From Cellvibrionales bacterium UBA4495 (lineage in GTDB: Bacteria > Pseudomonadota > Gammaproteobacteria > Pseudomonadales > Porticoccaceae), in assembly GCA_002388905.1 (NCBI GenBank), contig DGNJ01000075.1, positions 57,567-121,566 on the forward strand: a stretch of 64,000 bases of DNA, in the 5' to 3' direction. The translations under genes were made by a program, and so were the position numbers. The notes below the pieces were generated by a model. The model had not been told where the DNA came from. It searched no databases and saw only the letters and a list, made by a program, of their open reading frames with translations. Shown piece after piece: positions 52,128 through 58,711 of this stretch. The stretch's first letter is position 1, and each line of letters opens with the position of its first letter.

Positions 52128-53522
52128 CTATAGGCTCCCGGCAGCGTTCCGACCCTCCCCGATATAGTGTTCGAGCATTCGATGCAGCTGCTTGATTCGC
52201 GACTCCTGGTAATCGCCGAGAATGAGGCCGCCGGCGCCGTTCTGGGCGGCGGTCTTCATGCCTTGCTGGACATGGGGCAGGTTGTCCAGGTCCTGATCGA
52301 ACACCTTACCCAAAATACCCAGTTCTTCGGCGTCGGAAAAGCGCTCGTCGTCTGCCAGATAGTGGATGGGAACACCGGCGGGTATATCCTGGCCTTCAGG
52401 CACGCGCTGCAGGACCATAATCTCGAAGATACAGCGGTCCGGATCGTTGCCCAGCGGCCGCGCGCGGTAGACGATATTGGCCAGGTAGCCGGCCCATATC
52501 TCGATATTGGGGAAAACCCAGTAAAGGATCGCGTCCAGTAATTCGCTGTCCGTGGCGCGGCTGTAATCCCGGCCGTGTTCGCGACTGAAAATTTCGCGGT
52601 TCATCTGCGCCAGGAATTTGCGGGCCGACATGCCTTCCGGCACTTGCAGTTCACCCTCGTTAAAGACACGGCCGCTCTCCCGCAACGTATCCTCCATGAC
52701 CTGCTGGGCCGGTGGCGGTTCGATATGAGGGCTGTTGACCGCATTGACTGTAATGGATCGGCTGATGTGGTCGCTGAGAATATCGTACTGGGCGTTGGCG
52801 TCCCCCATGAAAGTGAGCAGTTGGGGATGGGTGGCGATAACGTGGTAGGACTCCATAAAGGCCTCGAGCGCTGCCTTCCAGTTACAGTCGATATTTTTCT
52901 GGATGTGCAGGGCCTTGTAACAGTGATCCAGGTCGTAGTCCTTGAAGTGTTCCGGCAGAACCTGGAGAAAGTCCATAAGGGGTCCGGCCTTGGGGTCGGG
53001 ATTGACGAAGACGAAACCCTGCCAGCGGCCTACTTTCGCCTCCGGCAGTTTGAACGCATCGTCTCCGGCATAGTCGAAATCCGTCTTGCAGGGCACAAAT
53101 TTGATGTTGCCATCCAGGTTCCAGGTCCAGGCATGGTAGGGGCACCGGAATGTGCTTTTGCAGCCCGGCTCAGTGACCAGGCGGCGGCCGCGATGGAGAC
53201 AGGAGTTGAAATAGGCCTTGATTTCATGCTCTGCCGCTCTAACGACGATGAGCGACAGGTCGGCTACATCATAGGCGAGGTGATCGCCCACATTGGGAAT
53301 GTCTTCCTCCCGGCAGGCCAACTGCCAGGTGCGCTTCCACACGTGTTCCACCTCCTGCCGGTGGAATTCGGGGGAAATATAGTTATCGACATCCAGGCGC
53401 ATATTGCCCAGGTCGGGGCTGCGCGTCTCCCGCAGGTGGGCCGGTACCGGCACGTCTTCCTGGTCCAGCAGTTCCTGGTAGCTGATGGCGGAAGAAGGGG
53501 ACAGCTTGTTCAGGCTGGTCAT
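52128..53522 (-). CDS. Rieske non-heme iron oxygenase, alpha subunit (3)
   Basis: 464-aa oxygenase. Rieske ligands are Cys108/His110 and Cys127/His130; the mononuclear iron motif MESYHVIATH gives His227 and His232 with bridging Glu224. It is a paralogue of the enzyme at 33928 (ACREEDIP, CLHRGRRL, EAFMES) and also lacks a neighbouring beta subunit. It has its own promoter region with a near-perfect operator-like palindrome, separating it from the MDR gene at 53694 on the same strand. It is convergent with the lipase-like gene. Confidence 0.93.
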   Translation of the reverse strand: MTSLNKLSPSSAISYQELLDQEDVPVPAHLRETRSPDLGNMRLDVDNYISPEFHRQEVEHVWKRTWQLACREEDIPNVGDHLAYDVADLSLIVVRAAEHEIKAYFNSCLHRGRRLVTEPGCKSTFRCPYHAWTWNLDGNIKFVPCKTDFDYAGDDAFKLPEAKVGRWQGFVFVNPDPKAGPLMDFLQVLPEHFKDYDLDHCYKALHIQKNIDCNWKAALEAFMESYHVIATHPQLLTFMGDANAQYDILSDHISRSITVNAVNSPHIEPPPAQQVMEDTLRESGRVFNEGELQVPEGMSARKFLAQMNREIFSREHGRDYSRATDSELLDAILYWVFPNIEIWAGYLANIVYRARPLGNDPDRCIFEIMVLQRVPEGQDIPAGVPIHYLADDERFSDAEELGILGKVFDQDLDNLPHVQQGMKTAAQNGAGGLILGDYQESRIKQLHRMLEHYIGEGRNAAGSL

Positions 53523-53603
53523 AACAAAGCCTCGCTCGATGGGATTGTGGTGTATACCGGGATATCCTATCGGGGAAGCGGCGGCGCCGACCTGATATAA
53601 ATC

Positions 53604-53618
53604 AAAACAGACTGTTTT
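53604..53618. promoter_or_regulatory. Operator-like palindrome AAAACAG-A-CTGTTTT
   Basis: Perfect 7+7 bp inverted repeat with one central base, about 85 bp upstream of Rieske oxygenase 3 (minus). The flanks AATC and TTATTG match the site at 2368, and on the minus strand TTGCCA lies just before it as a possible -35 box. Confidence 0.6.
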
Positions 53619-53693
53619 TTATTGGCAAGCATTAAGCTGAGAAGGGATGGGGCAGTACGCGGCCGCCCCAGGGGCAGGGATTTCATGTACTTA

Positions 53694-54731
53694 TCAGTCG
53701 GCCTCGTCCGAAAGCCGCACCAGCAACTTACCCTTATTGCCGCCGGTGAAAAGCCGGGAATAGGCCTCGACGGTATTTCCCAGGCCATCGACAATGTCTT
53801 CGGCAAATTTGAGTTTGCCGTCGTCCACCCATTGGCTGAGGTCCCGGAGCGCCTCCGGGAAGCGATCCACATAGTTCGTGGTGAGCAGGCCCAGTACTTT
53901 TGCGCTCCGGGCAAGGATCTGCCAGTAATTATAGGGGCCCGGCTTGGGGCCGGTCTCGTTGTATGTGGAGATGGCGCCGCAGAAAACCACGCGGGCAAAA
54001 TCATTCAGGTTAAGGAGCGCGGCATCCAGCATTTTGCCGCCGACATTGTCGAAATAGATATCCACACGCTCGGGGCAGGCCTCTGCGATAGCGTCCGCCA
54101 GGTTGTCACAGCGCTTGTAGTTGATGGCGTCGTCAAAGCCGAGTTCGTTAATGAGCCACTGGCACTTTTCGTCACTGCCTGTCAGACCCACGACCCGGCA
54201 GCCCTTGATCTTGGCGATCTGGCCGGCTACGGAACCGACGGCGCCGGCGGCGGCGCTCATCAGGACGGTTTCCCCGGGTTTGGGCTGGCCCAGTTCGAGC
54301 ATGCCGAAATAGGGCGTCATGCCCATGGCCCCACTGAAAATACTCAGGTGATAGCGGAGGGGGTGGCGACCATCCTTCTCGACTTTGGCGAGCATTTCGC
54401 CGGGCGCTGTGCTGTATTCTTCCCAGCCGTTGCAGGCGAGGCCCACCGCGTAGTCTCCCTCCTCAAAATCCGGATGTCGGCTCGCGACTACCCGCCCGAG
54501 AGACGTGCTACGGATACACTCGCCGATGGCGATGGGAGGCATATAACTGAGATTGTCGCTCATCCAGTCGCGCTGGGCGGGATCCAGTGACAGGTACAGA
54601 TTCCTGAGTTGCACTTCACCTTCGCCGGGGTCCTTGAGCGGGACTTCGCGGAGGCGGATATCTTCAGTAGTGGGGATCCCTTCCGGTCGCTGTTGCAAAT
54701 AGAGCTGGCGGTTGGTTGTGTCTCCGGCCAT
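53694..54731 (-). CDS. NADP-dependent MDR reductase (prostaglandin/leukotriene reductase-like)
   Basis: 345-aa zinc-free medium-chain reductase for alpha,beta-unsaturated ketones. Landmarks are the N-terminal NRQLYLQQRPEGIPTTEDIR, nucleotide-binding SAAAGAVGSVAGQIAKIKGC, GSDEKCQWL, YFDNVGG and CGAISTYNE. It resembles PTGR1/CurA/YncB-type double-bond reductases. It is about two-thirds identical by eye to the protein at 60566, a clear paralogue. It is transcribed away from a candidate small-RNA promoter, with an operator-like site between them. Confidence 0.92.
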   Translation of the reverse strand: MAGDTTNRQLYLQQRPEGIPTTEDIRLREVPLKDPGEGEVQLRNLYLSLDPAQRDWMSDNLSYMPPIAIGECIRSTSLGRVVASRHPDFEEGDYAVGLACNGWEEYSTAPGEMLAKVEKDGRHPLRYHLSIFSGAMGMTPYFGMLELGQPKPGETVLMSAAAGAVGSVAGQIAKIKGCRVVGLTGSDEKCQWLINELGFDDAINYKRCDNLADAIAEACPERVDIYFDNVGGKMLDAALLNLNDFARVVFCGAISTYNETGPKPGPYNYWQILARSAKVLGLLTTNYVDRFPEALRDLSQWVDDGKLKFAEDIVDGLGNTVEAYSRLFTGGNKGKLLVRLSDEAD

Positions 54732-54814
54732 AAAACCTTACCCCTTCGGTTATTGTGGTGGTGCAAATACCGCATCTTGGAAGTCCAGAGCTTATCGAAA
54801 CGGCACATTAAAAG

Positions 54815-54826
54815 CAAACGTGTTTG
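54815..54826. promoter_or_regulatory. Operator-like palindrome CAAAC-GT-GTTTG
   Basis: Perfect 5+5 bp inverted repeat overlapping the -35 box (TTGACT, 54824-54829) of a rightward promoter and lying about 85 bp upstream of the minus-strand MDR gene. Confidence 0.55.
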
Positions 54827-54852
54827 ACTTTTTTAGCGACGGCAGCTAGACT
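54824..54852 (+). promoter_or_regulatory. Sigma70-like promoter for candidate small RNA
   Basis: TTGACT (54824-54829), a 17-bp spacer, and TAGACT (54847-54852). Transcription would begin near 54859. The -35 overlaps an operator-like palindrome, so repression by the same regulator is plausible. Confidence 0.5.
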
Positions 54853-54858
54853 TCCGCC

Positions 54859-55115
54859 AATGTTTTGTTCTCAGGCATTGGTTCGTCGGTCGGGACGACC
54901 GGGGACTGGCCAATGACGGAAGGCGGCGACAGTGGTTCGCCATAAGACAGTGTAAAAAGGGCGGGTCGTAAAAAGGGTGGATCTGTGGCCGTGTTTTCCA
55001 GCCGATTTGTCGGTCCTTTAACCGACCTTGAATTGCTGTTTCTCCCCTCGCTGATTGAGGCATTCTGTCTATCCTCGTGAAGCTCCGGCAGCCCAATATG
55101 GGCTGCCTTTTTTTT
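54859..55115 (+). ncRNA. Candidate small RNA or regulatory leader with strong terminator
   Basis: About 257 nt between a promoter-like sequence and a strong intrinsic terminator, with no coding gene. The sequence can form several perfect short stems, including CCAATG / CATTGG, GGTCG / CGACC and GTCGGT / ACCGAC, before the terminator. It matches no RNA family I know. It could be an independent small RNA, or a leader that attenuates the SRPBCC gene at 55229. Only tiny reading frames occur in it. Confidence 0.4.
55087..55115 (+). terminator. Strong intrinsic terminator without an upstream gene
   Basis: GGCAGCCC / GGGCTGCC perfect 8-bp stem, AATAT loop and T8 run. No plus-strand gene ends upstream for more than 3 kb, so it must end a non-coding transcript from the 54732-55087 interval. 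Confidence 0.85.
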
Positions 55116-55228
55116 AACAGGAGCCGGAGCCGGAGCGCGGCCAGACGGATGGGAATAGGGCATTCCGCGTTGGTGGGCTCCCGCCCCGACGAACAAAAGA
55201 CCTGATAAAGCCACGTGAGGAGGCAGCA

Positions 55229-55672
55229 GTGCAAACGCTGGACTTGGAATATGATATCGACGCACCCGCTGGGCGGGTCTGGTCCTTTCTGGAAAACTTC
55301 GGCGATATCGAGGCCTGGTGGCCCAAGGGAGGCCCCGTGGATATCGAGCGCGTCGATATCGAGGGTAGTGGTATCGGCATGATTCGTCACATCCACAATA
55401 AGGGGATGCCGGCACCAGTCAGCGAGCAGCTGGATTACCTGGACCCGGATACCTACACCCTAAGGCTGTCAATCGTTTGTGACCGGCCTGCCGGATTGCG
55501 TGAATATAACGCCAAGGGACGATTGATTCCCACGGGCGAAAAAAGCTGCCGTCTCGTCTATCACGGGGAGTTTACCACCGAGGAAGGATGGGAAGATGAG
55601 GGCCGCGAGTTTCTGCTCGCCGCCTATCAGCTAATGTTCAGTGGCCTTCGGGAGGCGGCGGAACGCCCGTGA
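55229..55672 (+). CDS. SRPBCC-family protein (polyketide cyclase/START-like)
   Basis: 147-aa helix-grip protein with a hydrophobic cavity, of the polyketide-cyclase/Bet v 1 group. TLDLEYDIDAPAGRVWSFLENFGDIEAWW is the classic start, and the C-terminal helix is REFLLAAYQLMFSGLREAA. GTG start at 55229, with GAGGAG just upstream, is chosen. Its stop overlaps the next gene's start by four bases. Members bind or cyclise hydrophobic aromatics; a carrier or isomerase function is possible here. Confidence 0.87.
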   Translation: MQTLDLEYDIDAPAGRVWSFLENFGDIEAWWPKGGPVDIERVDIEGSGIGMIRHIHNKGMPAPVSEQLDYLDPDTYTLRLSIVCDRPAGLREYNAKGRLIPTGEKSCRLVYHGEFTTEEGWEDEGREFLLAAYQLMFSGLREAAERP

Positions 55673-56532
55673 AGTCCCTGGAATTCACATTGTGGCCCGC
55701 CTGCGTCAAAACGCACGCCTTCGAGGACCAGGTACGCGCCGCCTCCTCGGCCGGCTTCGATGCCCTGCCCATAGGGCCTTTGACATACCGGGAATTGCGT
55801 GAGCGGGGTTATTCGCCCGGGAAAATTCTCGACCTTACACGAAACGAAGGGATTGCCCTTGGCCACTTCGACGGCTTCGGCGCCTGGGCGCCGCTTCGCT
55901 ACGACCACCAGTTGCCGGAGGCCGCCAGGGCCGTCTTCGATGTCTCCGTGGACGAATGCCTGAAAATTTGCGGGGAACTGGAGTTAAAAGCCATCTGTGC
56001 CACGGCGGCATTCGCGCCCGGGAAAGTGCCCGTTTCGGCGATGATTGACAGCTTTGGCGAGTTCTGTCTTCGGGCAGCCGGCGCCGGCCTGCGTGTCGAC
56101 CTGGAAAGCATTCCCATGTGGGGTATCCCCGATCTTGCCACTGCCTGGACAATCGTGCGCGAATCCGGGGCAAACAATGCCGGTGTGCTTCTGGATATCT
56201 GGCATTTTTCCCGGGGCAATCCCGATATGTCCCTGTTGCGGGAAATGCCGCCCGGCAGTATCGCCACTGTACAATTGGCGGACGCGACTTCGGCAACACG
56301 GGGGGCCGACCTGTTCGAAGATTGCATGCGTTTCAGGCGGTTGCCCGGAAAAGGCGAATTGGCAGTGGTGGAAATACTGGAAATCCTTCGGGATAAGGGT
56401 GGCGTCACCAGTATCGGCCCGGAAATATTTGCCGATGAACTTGATCGACTGGACGCGGAGGAAGCGGCACAACGCTGTGCGTCAGCCTCCAAAGACGTTC
56501 TGGCCCGGGCCGGTTGGTCCATACAGGGGTAG
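55669..56532 (+). CDS. TIM-barrel sugar-phosphate isomerase/epimerase-like protein
   Basis: 287-aa TIM barrel, paralogous to the proteins at 30260 and 14826. Probable metal ligands lie in VDLESIPMWG (Glu), LLDIWHFSRGN (Asp, His) and IGPEIFADEL (Glu); FRRLPGKGELAV is the conserved substrate-side loop. A GTG start overlaps the SRPBCC stop (GTGA), and GGAGG lies upstream, so translation is coupled. Its repeated pairing with oxygenase clusters suggests isomerisation of a hydroxy-keto product, unproven. Confidence 0.84.
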   Translation: MKSLEFTLWPACVKTHAFEDQVRAASSAGFDALPIGPLTYRELRERGYSPGKILDLTRNEGIALGHFDGFGAWAPLRYDHQLPEAARAVFDVSVDECLKICGELELKAICATAAFAPGKVPVSAMIDSFGEFCLRAAGAGLRVDLESIPMWGIPDLATAWTIVRESGANNAGVLLDIWHFSRGNPDMSLLREMPPGSIATVQLADATSATRGADLFEDCMRFRRLPGKGELAVVEILEILRDKGGVTSIGPEIFADELDRLDAEEAAQRCASASKDVLARAGWSIQG

Positions 56533-56533
56533 G

Positions 56534-56557
56534 AAACCTGCCTTTTCCGGCAGGTTT
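56534..56557 (+). other. Hairpin between TIM-barrel and ABM genes
   Basis: AAACCTGCC / GGCAGGTTT perfect 9-bp stem with a six-base loop, directly after the TIM-barrel stop. It is not followed by a T-run at once (a T6 run comes 15 bases later), so it may be a processing or weak termination site inside the operon. Confidence 0.4.
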
Positions 56558-56618
56558 GCAGGTGCCGGGTTTTTTCTATAATCAAATTGACAGGAAGCTG
56601 ACTAAAGAGGATATAACC

Positions 56619-56933
56619 ATGCTTGCCATAATCGCCCGACTGGAAATCAATCCCGATCACGTGGAGGACTACGTCAAGGCTGCGGTACCCGGCGTAGCGC
56701 TGACCCGTGAAGAGAAAGGATGTCACCTGTATTCGTTTTCCCGTGACATCTGCGAAGACAACATTATCTGGATTTGTGAGCAATGGGAAAGCGACGAAGA
56801 TCTCGACGCTCACCTGCAGTCCGACCATATACGGGAGTTCCTCGAGGCCACGAAGAATATGGAAGTCCTGTCGATGGATGCCCGGAAATACGAGGTTTCA
56901 TCGGTGGGAACCGTTGTTCCCCCAGAACACTGA
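56619..56933 (+). CDS. ABM-domain (antibiotic biosynthesis monooxygenase-like) protein
   Basis: 104-aa dimeric alpha-beta barrel: IIARLEINPDHVEDYVKAA, then ICEQWESDEDLDAHLQSDHI and FLEATK. Members include cofactor-free quinone-forming monooxygenases (ActVA-Orf6 type), heme-degrading enzymes and signalling-related proteins (YgiN). GAGG lies upstream of the ATG; an earlier in-frame start at 56514 overlaps the previous gene and lacks family sequence. It precedes Rieske oxygenase 4 by 42 bp and could process a hydroquinone product. Confidence 0.86.
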   Translation: MLAIIARLEINPDHVEDYVKAAVPGVALTREEKGCHLYSFSRDICEDNIIWICEQWESDEDLDAHLQSDHIREFLEATKNMEVLSMDARKYEVSSVGTVVPPEH

Positions 56934-56975
56934 TAGATTGGCAGCGTCGGATCCTGCCGGCGAAGCGAGGGTTAC

Positions 56976-58151
56976 ATGGATATCAAGCAGCAGCATAACG
57001 AGATGGTCGGGCGCATGCTCGATCACGTGGAAAACGGCACAACAGACCAGGCCGAGGATACCTTAACCGTTCCCTCGGCTGCATACACCGATGCCGACAT
57101 CTGGCAGCAGGAGATGGACCTGATTTTCAAACGGCTGCCGCTGACGGTGGGACTGACCAACGAGATTCCCGAGCCCGGGGATTTCAAGACATTGACGATG
57201 TTCGACAAGCCGCTGTTGATTACCCGGCAGCGGGACGGCAGCGTCCGGGCCATGCTCAATGTCTGCTCCCACCGGGGCATGATGTTGACCGAGGAAAAAA
57301 GCGGCAACAAGGGTGTCTTTACCTGTCCCTACCACGGCTGGAGTTTCGCCGGCGACGGTAGCCTGCGGGGCGTGGCCGATGCCCATAAATTCGGCGAAGT
57401 GGACAAGTCCTGCCTGGGTTTGACCCAACTGCCGACGTATGAGCGGGGCGGATTGATTTTCACTGTCCTGACTCCCGGCCTGGAGGTCGACTTTGAAGCC
57501 TTCCTGGGTGGGATGATCGAGGATATCGAGGATCTCGGTTTTGAGGATTGGTATTACTGCGGCCAGCGGGAAATCTACGGCGCCAACTGGAAAGTCGCTT
57601 ACGACGGCTATCTGGAGGGCTATCATTTTGCCGCGGCGCACCCGGAGACAATCCATCCGCGAACCTACTCGAATATCATGGATTTCCGGTTCCACGGTCC
57701 TCACACGATGATCGGTTTCCCGCAAAAGACCATTGCCAAGCTGCGGGAGGTGCCGCCGGAAGACTGGTGGAAGTACGAGAATGACGGTTACGATTTTATC
57801 CGGACCATCTTCCCCAATGTCTCCATCTTTGTCGCCCCGGAACTCACCCAGATCGCCCAGCTAATCCCCGGGCCGACGCCGGGGGAGAACCGGACGATCC
57901 TGTATTATCTGGACCGCAAGACCCCCGCCGACGACAACGCGAGGGCGGAACTCGAGAAATTCATGGACTGGCTCAAGACCGTTGTTCAGGAAGAGGACTA
58001 CGACGTGGGGCTGGCGGTCCAGAAAGGGCTTGAATCCGGCGCTCACCAGAACGTGGTATTTGGCCGCAACGAACATGGCAACCAGTATTTTCACCAGTGG
58101 GTGAACTATTACCTCGCCGAAGACCCGGAAGCCCCGCCGCCCAAGCCCTGA
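56976..58151 (+). CDS. Rieske non-heme iron oxygenase, alpha subunit (4)
   Basis: 391-aa oxygenase, the shortest of the four. Rieske ligands are Cys97/His99 and Cys117/His120; the mononuclear motif LEGYHFAAAH has His207 and His212 and bridging Glu204. The compact C-terminus is like that of alpha-only oxygenases. It is the last gene of an SRPBCC-TIM-ABM-Rieske operon. It is closer in pattern to the enzyme at 25833 (CPYHGW, PEPGDF) than to the other two. Substrate unknown; shared external ferredoxin likely. Confidence 0.92.
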   Translation: MDIKQQHNEMVGRMLDHVENGTTDQAEDTLTVPSAAYTDADIWQQEMDLIFKRLPLTVGLTNEIPEPGDFKTLTMFDKPLLITRQRDGSVRAMLNVCSHRGMMLTEEKSGNKGVFTCPYHGWSFAGDGSLRGVADAHKFGEVDKSCLGLTQLPTYERGGLIFTVLTPGLEVDFEAFLGGMIEDIEDLGFEDWYYCGQREIYGANWKVAYDGYLEGYHFAAAHPETIHPRTYSNIMDFRFHGPHTMIGFPQKTIAKLREVPPEDWWKYENDGYDFIRTIFPNVSIFVAPELTQIAQLIPGPTPGENRTILYYLDRKTPADDNARAELEKFMDWLKTVVQEEDYDVGLAVQKGLESGAHQNVVFGRNEHGNQYFHQWVNYYLAEDPEAPPPKP

Positions 58152-58224
58152 CCGGCACTTACCTCATTGGTCCTAATTGGTCGGTGGGGCCGGCTGCCGC
58201 ACTATGGATCTTGGCGGTGTGGGG

Positions 58225-58239
58225 GCCGGCTTCGCCGGC
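58225..58239. other. Hairpin between convergent genes
   Basis: GCCGGC-TTC-GCCGGC stem-loop in the 152-bp gap between Rieske oxygenase 4 (plus) and the cytochrome gene (minus). Possible bidirectional transcript end; no T-tract. Confidence 0.3.
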
Positions 58240-58303
58240 GACAGGGCGGTGATTCAATGTTCGACAGGCGTATTGCGTAACCCGCCATTTCCTCTATTGG
58301 CAG

Positions 58304-58711
58304 TTAATTATTCTTGGCCCCTTCCTCGATCCAGGTATGGATCAGGTTGAGTTGTTCCTCGGAAAGCGGCGGCAATCCCAGAGGCATTTGTTCCCCTTCG
58401 CCACCGGCTTCCAGGTGGGTGCCCGTCACTTTGCGGTACAGATAGCTTTCCGTGGGCTTCCCCGGTTTGATCCGCAGCAGCTCGCTCTGTTGGGAGGCAA
58501 CGCCGACGATGTCGTCATAGGCTCTGCCGGGCACCAGGGATACGAGGCCGGGCTCATTGCCGGTGATATGACAAATGGCGCAGCGCCGTTTCAGAAGCGG
58601 TGCCACTTCCTTCTCGAAGGAGACCCCCCCAGTGGCGTTGCCGCCGGCTGAAGCGGCAGTAGCCGCTGCAATGGTGATTGCTGCAAACCAGCGTCGCGAT
58701 AGGGCTCTCAT
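58304..58711 (-). CDS. Periplasmic c-type cytochrome
   Basis: 135-aa exported protein with a signal peptide (RALSRRWFAAITIAAATAAS) and one heme c site CAICH (44-48); the distal ligand is probably Met109 in EQMPLG. The C-terminal segment PPLSEEQLNLIHTWIEEGA is the usual last helix of small class I-like cytochromes (planctomycete-type PSCyt1-like). The ATG overlaps the flavoprotein stop (ATGA), so the pair is co-translated. It is likely the direct electron acceptor of the Tat-exported flavoprotein, carrying electrons on to the respiratory chain. Confidence 0.87.
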   Translation of the reverse strand: MRALSRRWFAAITIAAATAASAGGNATGGVSFEKEVAPLLKRRCAICHITGNEPGLVSLVPGRAYDDIVGVASQQSELLRIKPGKPTESYLYRKVTGTHLEAGGEGEQMPLGLPPLSEEQLNLIHTWIEEGAKNN

